Shown here one piece after another: positions 44,001 through 52,255 of a stretch of 64,000 bases of DNA. The stretch comes from Siderastrea siderea (taxonomy: Eukaryota > Cnidaria > Anthozoa > Scleractinia > Rhizangiidae): NCBI GenBank assembly GCA_964030785.1, contig OZ034971.1, forward strand, positions 35,506,804-35,570,803. Reading direction: 5' to 3'. Within the stretch, counting starts at the first letter, position 1; the number at the start of each line of letters is the position of its first letter. Both the position numbers and the translations under genes were made by a program. The notes beneath the pieces are model-generated. The model worked only from the letters and a program-made list of their open reading frames with translations, searched no databases and was not told the origin of the DNA.

Positions 44001-46693
44001 TTACAACTAGCAGCAGAGTCAAATACGATGCGCACTTTTGTGGTCTCTCTGTCTTCACGAATAACGGGAAAGTGCGGAAGATACCAGCTCGGACCGTCAT
44101 GTGCTTCTTCGGGTTTTAGCTTTCGAACATACCCCTTGTCAATGTTCGCGTTCATTGCATCCTTGTAACGCTGCGCAACCTCTGGTTTCTTAAGCAAGCT
44201 CTTCTCGAGAGAGTAGAGGCGTTTCTCTGTATCTTCTTTGTTGTCGGGAATAGAGGGAGTTTCTTCTTTCCACGGAATAGCAATCTCGTAACGACCTCCG
44301 ACGTATCGTCTCGACTTTTCCACTTTTGACATGGCTAGGATTTCCTCCTGGCTCAACTGCTTGACTTCTGTGTTTCGAATTCCAAGAGAGTCAATTTCCC
44401 ACATTTCTCGCAATTGTTCATCAAGGCGCGTCTCAAGCATTGTGTCCGTTCGAAATGTTCTAGCGTAAGCTGTTCTCTTAGTAGAAGCGAGGGCGGGTAG
44501 ACGTCCAACACAGGTCCATCCTAATGGCGTTCTTCTTGCTACTGGCATTCCAATTGGACCAGAATGTTCTTCTAGTGCTAGGGCAAGCTCAGGATGATCT
44601 GATCCGATCAGAAGGTCGATCGTTTTTCTTCCAGGTGCTTTAGGAAATGCGATGTTCTTGAGATGATCCCACTTGACTTTGTGCTTATTCCAGTCTGGAA
44701 TTGTCAAGCCCTGACACATTTCTTGTAACGTCCACGCTTCAACAGTTGACTGGGTTTCTCCATCTATGCTCTTTATCGTCAGCGGTACTTTCTTGCTTTT
44801 GAGTGGTACACAACTGTCAGTGAGAGTTGACAACCTGAGGTTTCTTTCTTCTGCATCGAGGCCAAGGGCAGTGACGACATCACCTCGTACATAAGTCGAA
44901 TCAGACCCATCGTCTAGAAAGGCGTTAACTTTGATCTTTTGTCCTCCTGAGCCCACGAGCCAAACTGGTACCGTTCGCAACACCACGTCTCCTGAAAACT
45001 CAGACTCACCAAAGGCTGTTCGTGTATCAGCAGGAGTGTCCAGTTGTTCAAGCGGATTAGGTGGTCGAAGTTCGAAGTGCAGATGGAAGTGATGGGTGCT
45101 TTTGCAGCCATTAATACCGCAACGATTCCTTCCCGGACAGTCTCTTCCTTGATGGCCTGCACTCAAACAGCGGTAGCAGAGGTAGTTCTCCTTGGCAATT
45201 TCCCATCTGTCTTTCACCGACGTTTCGCCCCACCTCTTGCACGAGGTGATTTGGTGAGGTCCGTTACAGAGAACACACTTGAGATCGGGCTTTGTTGTTG
45301 CGTTGTGGAAAGTTGCTTTGACGGGTTTCTTCGACTCGACACTCTCCTCCTTCTTTTTCTTTGTTCTCGCTTTAACTTCTTTAACTTCCATGCGATAAGC
45401 AACTTGTTTCTGCAACCATTTCGAAAACGTGGAAAGTCCATCTTTTCTTGGCTCTCTGTGCAACCACTCTTGAAACGACACGAGAAGCGACTCTGGTATT
45501 TTCTGCTGCACTGCTATGTAAAGCGCTGATACTCCGGTTAGCTCCTGATGTTGATCATTATCCTCAAGCTTGGCGACAACATCAGTTAAACGATCCGAGA
45601 AAATCTCTAACTCCTTCAAATTGGCTTCCTCGATAGGCGAAGCACGTAAGATAGATTCCATGTGACGCTGCAAAAGGCGTTTTTCTCCTCCGTATTTCTG
45701 TTCCAATTTATCTAAAGCAGCTTGATATTGTTTAGGTGTATATCCTAAGCGCTCAACAGTTCTTAAAGGTTTTCCAGACAAGGAGTTTTTCAACATCATC
45801 ATCTTGGTCTTAGCTGGAACTTTCATACGATCTACGAATATTTCAAATTGCGCTTTCCAGTCGTGATAAAGATCTTTATCTCCGCTGAATACGATCAAGG
45901 CGGGCTTTTTAATTCCTTTAAACAATTTGTCAACGTCTTTCGAATCATATTCCTCTTCTTCGTTTTCGTCACTTTCTTCCTCACTTGAATTAGAATCCTT
46001 GCTGATAAGATTTCGAACGGACTTCTTCTTTTTAGATTGTCTGCATTGCGCCAACAGTTCAGCTTCTTCTTTCAACCGGGCGGCCTCGTCTCTTTCCTGT
46101 TGAATTTTAATTTCCCGCGCTGCTCGCTCTTGTAGCTCAAGCTCCTCTTGAAGTCTTTTCTTTTCTTGTTTAACCTTTAATGCAGCTACCTCTGCCGTAA
46201 GTGCAGCTACCTCCACTTGTAGCTCTTCTGCCGCTTTCGAAGCTTGTGAAATATCAGACGATTCGGAGGTTTGACTAGTTTTGTCATCAATTTCGCTCGC
46301 ATAATCGGCGGCAAAATCTCCGATAACCGATAAGGGAGCTCCTGCACGACGTTCTAAATATTCTTCAACTTTGTCGACGCTATCTTCCACTTCAGTCCTC
46401 AATTGATCCAGCCATTCTTCTAATTCTGCTTGTTTACACTCGTCAGCTTGCAAGGCGATAATTTGTTGAGTAACTTGATTCGCATTTTCCAATGCTTGCA
46501 TCAACCGTTCTTTCACGGATCTAATAACAGTGCGACTTCCATTACTCGATACCATTTCTTCCACCTTTTTTCTGTTTCTTGTAACGACTCCTTTGAATGC
46601 TGCTCTTCTTCGATGAAGATATTCAAGTTTTCTTGACATCCGCTCGCTGTCTTCTGAAGTTTCATTCGCTCCTTCGTCTGCTTTGTCGGCCAT
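41054..46693 (-). CDS. BEL/Pao Gag-Pol polyprotein
   Basis: The 1879-residue frame starts at ATG 46693. In order: an acidic and coiled-coil Gag amino end (coil ~150-225); a DUF1759-type Gag domain (~265-410); zinc knuckles at 473-485 and C506-x2-C-x4-H-x4-C519; a retropepsin of the DUF1758 type with LDDGSDS (593-599); reverse transcriptase with D933 and YMDD (1010-1013); a Pao-type peptidase/RNase H region with D1188, E1232 and D1262; an integrase zinc finger with histidines near 1516-1523 and C1554/C1557; the catalytic triad D1590, D1653, E1703; and a DUF5641-like carboxyl domain (~1790-1875). All key residues are present. The protein reverse-transcribes and integrates the element. No envelope gene is seen. 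Confidence 0.97.
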   Translation of the reverse strand: MADKADEGANETSEDSERMSRKLEYLHRRRAAFKGVVTRNRKKVEEMVSSNGSRTVIRSVKERLMQALENANQVTQQIIALQADECKQAELEEWLDQLRTEVEDSVDKVEEYLERRAGAPLSVIGDFAADYASEIDDKTSQTSESSDISQASKAAEELQVEVAALTAEVAALKVKQEKKRLQEELELQERAAREIKIQQERDEAARLKEEAELLAQCRQSKKKKSVRNLISKDSNSSEEESDENEEEEYDSKDVDKLFKGIKKPALIVFSGDKDLYHDWKAQFEIFVDRMKVPAKTKMMMLKNSLSGKPLRTVERLGYTPKQYQAALDKLEQKYGGEKRLLQRHMESILRASPIEEANLKELEIFSDRLTDVVAKLEDNDQHQELTGVSALYIAVQQKIPESLLVSFQEWLHREPRKDGLSTFSKWLQKQVAYRMEVKEVKARTKKKKEESVESKKPVKATFHNATTKPDLKCVLCNGPHQITSCKRWGETSVKDRWEIAKENYLCYRCLSAGHQGRDCPGRNRCGINGCKSTHHFHLHFELRPPNPLEQLDTPADTRTAFGESEFSGDVVLRTVPVWLVGSGGQKIKVNAFLDDGSDSTYVRGDVVTALGLDAEERNLRLSTLTDSCVPLKSKKVPLTIKSIDGETQSTVEAWTLQEMCQGLTIPDWNKHKVKWDHLKNIAFPKAPGRKTIDLLIGSDHPELALALEEHSGPIGMPVARRTPLGWTCVGRLPALASTKRTAYARTFRTDTMLETRLDEQLREMWEIDSLGIRNTEVKQLSQEEILAMSKVEKSRRYVGGRYEIAIPWKEETPSIPDNKEDTEKRLYSLEKSLLKKPEVAQRYKDAMNANIDKGYVRKLKPEEAHDGPSWYLPHFPVIREDRETTKVRIVFDSAASCKGTSLNNTMLTGPKLQRDVLEVLLRFRQKPVALVADIKEMFSQVALAEKDRRYHRFLWRDLDLTKPVDVYEAVRLVFGDKASPYLAQFVVRSHAQDFQDKHPAAALVMLLNMYMDDILDSEDSEGDAIHVRDDLIKLLSDAGFRAQKWCSNRAKVLEDIPEKDRATGVKLEESELPSVKTLGVQWNASEDVFTFSIKEINLSFYTKRGLLSRIATLFDPLQFLAPYVIRAKMALQEAWLRGLEWDEEFPSDLKVTTQQWAEQLAEASNVIVQHCYRLDEKVKQVSLHTFTDASKLAYAAVSYARYKYVSGKISVALVTAKARVAPIKSVSIPRLELMAAVLGVRLAETVSEKLEIPLSEHILWTDSMDVIYWVQGHSRRLKSFVANRVAEIQRKTSPVQWRHVPGEKNPADDATRGLDLRDMSTESRWFQGPSFLHEGEESWPLDRTDRTDCTEEGRQELAKISLTFQSNRSFPLLDAERFSSWLKLLRVTAWIMRFISRCKRARLHRMQASELIYSQETDVGQSSSLEKVLDLEEMKNAEKYWLRETQRERFSEELTTLRQGRNVSKGSQLWRLSPFLDSDGILRVGGRLEMSNLPYDAKHPVVLPKKHHISKLVVAHVHVQGHHSLGVNATLAELRQKYWIINGREEIKRWKRECNVCKLQRKRRGEQIMAPLPEVRLGSSLRCFACCGVDFAGPFVVKITRKVSAKRYLCLFTCASTRAVHFEVAFSLDTASFLNAFSRMVARRGKPDVVISDNGTNFTSADRELRELVLALDQAQIKENATSDRIQWRFNPPGGSHHGGLFESLIKSAKKALRSILGESKTTDEELLTAVVEVEGILNARPLTYCSSDPNDEHVLTPNHFLHGQMGGQLAPRVVDDIAFNPRNRWRFVQDLISKCWRRWMKEFLSTLNTRNKWVDQKRNVAPGDVVLLVDPSNPRGKWPLGRIQEAFKGPDGHVRVVRVNSAGKEYLRPITKLCPLEF

Positions 46694-46729
46694 CCCGAAC
46701 GATAAACGATAAATAGGCGATAACTACGT

Positions 46730-46746
46730 CCGGCTCGAAAGGACCA
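46730..46746 (-). other. BEL/Pao primer-binding site, tRNA-Tyr-like
   Basis: In element sense, TGGTCCTTTCGAGCCGG starts 5 bases after the 5' LTR. It matches the complement of the 3' end of animal tRNA-Tyr (TGGTCCTTCGAGCCGG from memory of that tRNA) with one extra T. Confidence 0.6.
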
Positions 46747-46751
46747 ATTAA

Positions 46752-46990
46752 TGTTCTAACGAATTCGATAATTTTTACGAAACTGCGACTCGGACGAAAA
46801 CTGGAAAATTCACAAAACGACGTCTCTAAATCTTCGACTCTTCGACTCTTCTTCTTGAAAACTAACACTAGTTCTATCGACGCTTGAATACTAATCAAGT
46901 TCTACCAACGCGCGAAAAACATACTAATTACGTTCATTGTTAAGCCGTCCCCGTGGGACGAAACTACTAAAATAATTGTTCGCCGGAACA
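46752..46990 (-). repeat. BEL/Pao 5' LTR
   Basis: 239 bp, identical to 40770-41008. GTCAG follows at 46991-46995. Confidence 0.95.
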
Positions 46991-47218
46991 GTCAGTCCAA
47001 AGTCCAGTCCAGAGTCCAGTCCAAAGTCCAGTCCAGAGTCCAGTCCAGAGTCCAGTCCAGCTTTTCTATCTGGCCGTTGCGATCAACTTGCAAAAAGGTC
47101 TGTGATATTTATTCAACAACAATGTGTTTCCGGTAACAGAAAAGCTTTGCTGACAGCGAAAGCGGTGAATTTTAACACCTATTGCTTTCGCGGCGCCTTG
47201 ATCAAAATTCAAATATGA

Positions 47219-47251
47219 AAGGAATGCGGGGTTCACAACCCCGCATTCCTT
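47219..47251. repeat. Perfect 15 bp hairpin
   Basis: AAGGAATGCGGGGTT, CAC loop, AACCCCGCATTCCTT. It is isolated; function unknown. Confidence 0.85.
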
Positions 47252-47445
47252 AATGTACTTCCAGTTAGACCCCGTAGCGTCTCGTCATGTTCATTGTTTA
47301 ATACTTATGTCGTTTTATTGATCTCTGACATTGACATCAAAGGATCTGACTAGTTTTATAATAAATGTTCTTCGTTTTAAAATTCGCTGCTGTTTAGAGA
47401 TAAGATTCGCTGTTAATCTCAAATATTTATCACGTCTCGAACTAA

Positions 47446-48831
47446 GGGACTGTGCAATAATTACCTGGAGGGGGGGTTGGGAAACCAGAGGGGGGGGCAT
47501 AGGGGAAAATCAGAACTAGAAAGAGGGGGGGAGCTGGATGTAAAATTTAATACACACAAGGGGGGGCATTACTTTTTTCACTCTTTTTCACAAACTGGAA
47601 AAGTGGTAGAAGAGCTATTAGAGTTCAAACATTTATACTTGCCTACACTGGAATTAAACTGGGAAAATGTCAACTCCAGGTGCTTTGATCTCTGAACTGG
47701 CTGATTATTCAATATTTTCTTATCTGTCATGCAGTAGGAAAGGAATGCCTCTGTTATATATTAAAACAGCTCTACTTTATTGGCACCAGGAATGCTGTAA
47801 AACTTAGTTTGGATTTTGATTATGTTTGGGGGAAAATACTACCAGCAAAACACTAAAAATGGCATTTCCGAGCGTCTAGATTTCGAAATTTTCTGGGGGA
47901 GCATGCCCCCAGACCCCCCCTAAAAGCTCGCGCCTTCGGCGCTTTCGCAATTGCCTCGGTTATCAGAAAAGTCTGGCTACGGCCCTGACACTATGATGTT
48001 ATTCAATGAAAAGAAAGATGCCAATGTAGGATAGCCTGCATTGTACTATAATTAAAGAGAATGGAAAGCCCAACTGTTGACTTTAATAGCAATAAATTGA
48101 ACTATGTAAATATAAACAGTTTGATTACATGCTTTGCAAAGTAAGCTTATAAACCTCTCCCGAGTGTCCAGATAAAGAAATTGTTCAACGAGGGAAAATT
48201 GTCCTCCGCTGAAGAAAGGTCTTTGCAAGAGTTCTGGTCCAGTGCAACGTGGACGAGACTGCATGTAAAAGTTATGTAGAGCTCCTTGAGTTCTTGGACG
48301 CAAAGGCGAAAAAAAAGCAAGAGAAAGGAACGCTCTTCCGTGTAATATTTCTTGGAAAAATGAAAAAGATGTGGAAGCGCTTACGAACAACGAGCTGAAA
48401 ATGTACTTGAAACAACGTGGTCTCAAGATAAGAGGAACTATGGCCGATTTTACTAAACGAGTTGTCAGCCACGCACGTGGAAATGCTTCCAGAGATATTC
48501 TGGAAGATGAAGAATTTAATAACTCGTGTGAAGACGACACAATTTCAGAAACAGAGTCAAGTGATTCCGATGGAGAGAACTCATACGTTGAAGAGTCATT
48601 TGAAGTACTTTTTGTGCCTGAGGAAGACATCCTACACGTAAATTAGGTATGAGGGAACCAATGCGGGGAGGAGGCAGGGGAGGGGGGGGGGGGTTGACCT
48701 TAATATTATCAGTAGGTGAGGGGAGGTTAAAGCTAATTTTTGCTTAGTGAGAGGGGGGTGCGACTTAATTTTGAGCCATATTTTACCCATTTCCCAACCC
48801 CACCCCCTCCAGGTAATTATTGCACAGTCCC
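47446..48831. mobile_element. 1386 bp inverted-repeat DNA element, TAA target duplication
   Basis: Ends GGGACTGTGCAATAATTACC are inverted copies, and the match continues through CTGGAGGGGG and TTGGGAAA for about 40 bp. TAA flanks both sides (47443-47445 and 48832-48834). A 3 bp TWA duplication is typical of PIF/Harbinger elements. G-rich repeats (GAGGGGGGG) line both inner ends. It carries one SAP-like open frame but no DDE transposase, so it is probably non-autonomous. Confidence 0.8.
48290..48646 (+). CDS. SAP-domain-like open frame inside the TAA-flanked element
   Basis: The frame is open from 48290 to the stop at 48646 without an obvious ATG at its start, so it is likely an exon or a fragment. 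From 48371 the translation contains LTNNELKMYLKQRGLKIRG, then TMADFTKRVV, matching the helix-extension-helix pattern of SAP DNA-binding domains (L-x2-EL-x2-YL-x2-RGL-x4-x5-L-x2-RV). An acidic, Ser-rich tail follows and the end is EEDILHVN. Basic sequence (RKGEKKARER) precedes it. SAP domains bind AT-rich DNA; here it could be a captured host exon or an accessory protein of the element. No catalytic domain is visible. Confidence 0.4.
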   Translation, partial: VLGRKGEKKARERNALPCNISWKNEKDVEALTNNELKMYLKQRGLKIRGTMADFTKRVVSHARGNASRDILEDEEFNNSCEDDTISETESSDSDGENSYVEESFEVLFVPEEDILHVN

Positions 48832-49312
48832 TAAATTAAATTACAAATTACTCCTTTGTTTATAAACGGTTTTATTTATATCTTCATTCTAAAGAATGAA
48901 ACTGAAGGTATTTCTTTTAATTGCCCAAGGTTTTTTTACGCAGAAAATCGGTGACAAATGCGAAGAGAATATTTCCGGGTACCACCTGAAATGGGAAAGG
49001 ATTCAAGCATGCAGCATATTTTGGTACATGACAACTTCGTCGTGTTTTTCATTCAGTTTCAGCTCAGACAGAGCAACCATGTACAATACCGAAACCTTCA
49101 AGTTAGCAATCGTGTAAATTTGAGTGCTTTGTCTAGAAGATAGATCGTAGCCTAGATTTTCTTATTTTGCCGACATTTGCGTGACTTTTTGCGAATTGCC
49201 GTTATGGGAAATTTGCATACCGAGGATCGTGCAAGCAGAAGAAATTTTGATTGGCTATTTTGTTAAATGTCAATCAATCCAAAAAGTGGGCGGTAGACGT
49301 TCCGTAGAAGAA

Positions 49313-49400
49313 TTGTATCAGGCTCTATTTTTCGTTTCACCCGTCACGCTTGAATGTTTCACCGAGCGAAACGAAAATAGAGCCTGATCGCAGGTTATCA
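49313..49400. mobile_element. Miniature inverted-repeat element, second CCTGCGATCAGGCT copy
   Basis: It runs from TTGTATCAGGCTCTATTTTTCG to CGAAAATAGAGCCTGATCGC, with inner arms GTTTCA / TGTTTC. It is the inverse of the copy at 29236-29312. Confidence 0.65.
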
Positions 49401-49584
49401 ATAAAGTGAACTATTTTACACGTGTTTTAAAACGACGCACACACAAGAAAAGCGAACGTGAGGCTGAGGCGAACGAAAGGAGGCTGTCTTTAAAACGAGG
49501 AGCGGGGATTCGGGGAACGGTGAACGGGGTATCTTTAAAAGCGGGAATCTTTAGAATGTTGAATCTATGAAAGCGCAAATCTTT

Positions 49585-50785
49585 TAGCCTGCGTAACAGG
49601 CGTAAACAGGGAAGGGGAAGGGGAGCTAGAACGCGGGAGAAAAATGGGGACTTGGGACTAGGGACGAGGAAACGTCTGCTACAACGCTTTTTTCTAACGC
49701 CTTTTTCATCTCCACCTACCGATTTTCAGGTAATTCAGTTGAGTTAACTGTCAATGCAACCACCAATCAGAAAAAAGCGTGCGCTTTTCTGCATGACTGA
49801 CTTCACGCAGGAACTTACGGAACAATTCATTGTCTGTCAATGAAGCGTCTGAAAATAAAGTTAGGATGAGAATTTTGTTTTAACCAAAGAACAACTTCTA
49901 TTGAACAAGAAATAAGAGACACGAAGCTTGTCTTAAAAAAAAAAGATTTATTAAGATAAACCCCTCTTTGCTTCTGAAAACCAAACGCGTTCAATTTTCG
50001 CTTCTAGTAAAGCTAAGCTTATTAACACGCAAGCGAAGAACCGCGATACATTTTGAACGGCATTTATTGACCGAACAGTTCACGTTTTATATATCAAAAA
50101 TTACGCGAAAGCCATAATATGAAGAATCGGTCAACAAAAAAAATATATTTCTGTACAAATTTACACACACAAATGTAATTTACTTTACCATGGATTCCCT
50201 ACAAAGTCAACAGCTTGATTGATGTCTGGCAACAGCAGACTTATCTTTAAAACATCCGTCTGTCCTAAAAGAATAATTTCTTCGCTTTTAGTTCTCTAAG
50301 CTGTCGAGCGTTTCTTACGGCTTCTTCCGATTTATAGTTCTCAAAAGACGAGTCGTCATTCCAATAACGGGATATTTACACCGTCTTGAAATTCACGCGT
50401 GAAACGGTGCAATGTTTTTTTAAATCTTCTGTGAAAACTACAAATATAATCTCTTCTTTCTTGGACCGTATCCTGTTGGCAAAACCGTTAAAACATTTCT
50501 TCCCTTAAGTAGAGTTCTAACGGCCGTTTCTCGCTCTGATTTCAAGACAATTTCGCAACCTGCCCGTGCTGCAACAGCACCTCTACATCAAATTACGTCA
50601 ATTCACGTTGGACTTACTGCTTACTGTCTAAAATTAACCAATCAGAATTTTGCAGCCGCTAGCGGCCGCAGAAATGAAAAATTGGGAGTCTTTGTAGCAG
50701 GCGTTCCCTCTTCCCTAGTCCCCAGTCCCCCATTTTTCTCCCCCGTTCTTGCTAGTTTTCCCCTTCCCCGTTTTTACGCAGGCTA
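49585..50785. mobile_element. 1.2 kb TAGCCTGCG-ended inverted-repeat element
   Basis: The first and last ~100 bp are inverted copies: TAGCCTGCGTAA, then AGGGAAGGGGAAGG, AGAAAAATGGGG, CTAGGGA, and GCTACAA at the inner edge, each mirrored at 50685-50785. The interior has no clear gene. A flanking duplication is not clean (CAAATCTTT against GAATCTCTA), perhaps because it sits in a GGAATCTTTAAAAGC minisatellite (49528-49575 and 50790-50905). Confidence 0.75.
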
Positions 50786-50789
50786 GAAT

Positions 50790-50910
50790 CTCTAAAATGG
50801 GGAATCTTTAAAAGCAGGAATCTTTAAAATGGGAATCTTCAAAAGCTGGAATCTTTAAAATGGAGGAATCTTTAAAAGCGGGAATTTTTAAAAGCTGGAA
50901 TCTTTAAAAG
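50790..50910. repeat. GGAATCTTTAAAAGC minisatellite
   Basis: About seven 15-19 bp variants; related words occur left of the preceding element at 49528-49575, so the element probably inserted into this repeat. Confidence 0.75.
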
Positions 50911-52255
50911 CAACTAAATATTCTGAATCGTTATTAAAGTGAATGTTATTAATGATATAGTTTAAGTTGCCTATGTTATGATAAGCTGAAAATCCATGCT
51001 TTTATCAGGGAATACTGCGTAGAAAACCACTTTGTGTTCTCCCAAAGGAGAAAACGTAAAACTATAGTGGGAACTAGGAAAGTATTTTGATGTTTGATAC
51101 CGTAAAAAACGTTCACTAAACTCTTAGAAAAGTTTAATAGATTCTCGATTTAAAGGGGCTCTGTCACGAGGGTGCATGCGTTAGTTTCTCGAATCGAAAC
51201 TTATTTTTCAAGTGTGAAAAGTTTGATCGATAAGGGCGTCCGCCGTGAAAACGTAAAAACTCTGGGCGAAAAAAAAAAAGCGATGACCGTAAACGAATAA
51301 AGAAGACCGTTTAAAACACCATAAACTTATTTATCTGGAAGACAAGATTTTGAATGCATCGTTTTAATCGAAATTCATAGCATCCTACAAAACATCCTAC
51401 TTGCACTGTAGGTTAGGGTTAGATACGTTATGCTCGAAAATTTGAGCATTATGCTTTTGAGCGTCACCCTCAAAACAACAGCTTTGTGCCTAAAATTATG
51501 CTCGAGAAGTAGCATTATGCTCGACTGATGTTGGTTGTATTTGATGCCCTTTTCCATCCCTGCAGACAAACAAAAATACCTCCATAAGTCAGAGGCACAA
51601 CATTTTATTGCATCAATTACAACGTTACAAGCAATAAACAACAAATAATGTTCAAAAGCACTCAAAATGTCTTATTTCAATGGAACTGGCAGCCATGATG
51701 GATAGACAACTGGCAACTGTGGCAAGCCTTAGCAGCCTGGCATAATGATGCAACGGTGCAATATGGTAAATCCTTCGTGGCGTAGAATGCCCGGTCACAT
51801 CCGGGAATTTAACTGGCTAGAAACATTTAAGCCATGTGGTGGTCTTAAAAGTATGGCGGAATTATAGGATTTGAACAACTTTCAGCGGATCTTGCCTCTT
51901 GTTGAGACAATTTCGTAACGATTTCTAAATGAGTATCACCTGAATAGAAATTACGAGAAACATCATATTCCAGATCTTACCTCAGATTAACGCCAGATAA
52001 TCGGATCGCACTGGTTTTTTCTGCTAAAAATCAGCCTCCGAATCACCATTTTTATATGGACAAGACCGCTTCGAGGACCATCATGAAATGATTAAGGTCA
52101 AAGGTAGCGACGAATTCGAAGGGTACCAGTAGAAATGTTGACATCTTTCTTACGGCTTCAAAACCATGACAGTCTTTCAAACCAAGGAATGTTATAAGAA
52201 CTGGGTTTTTGTTTTCCTTTGAAGACTCTGAATTTAGCCTGAACCCGTGAGGGGG

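Larger units (their letters stand above)
40770..46990 (-). mobile_element. Intact BEL/Pao LTR retrotransposon (6221 bp)
   Basis: Identical 239 bp LTRs (no difference found over the full length), an uninterrupted 1879-codon Gag-Pol frame, a tRNA-like primer site, a polypurine tract and an exact 5 bp duplication together show a very recent, potentially active insertion. It sits in the right arm of foldback element 2. Confidence 0.97.
38396..47075. mobile_element. Foldback element 2 (2.45 kb plus nested insertions)
   Basis: The element begins GGCCAGACAGAAAAGCTGGA and ends with the mirror TCCAGCTTTTCTATCTGGCC. The 9 bp GTTGCGATC flanks both ends (38387-38395 and 47076-47084). Each arm is about 684 bp once nested insertions are removed: 38396-38964 plus 39575-39689 on the left, and 40167-40769 plus 46996-47075 on the right. 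Each arm starts with tandem GGACTGGACTCT repeats, as in classic foldback elements. The ~480 bp centre holds a LINE tail and no transposase, so the element is non-autonomous. A 9 bp duplication suggests Mutator-type machinery. Confidence 0.9.

Noticed and set aside
48052..48630. 192-codon frame on the minus strand
   Set aside because: It is antisense to the SAP-like frame, Ser/Phe-rich as expected of an antisense shadow, and has no domain.
51414..51433. Telomere-like TTAGGG word
   Set aside because: Only one to two copies, part of an inverted element end; no telomeric array.
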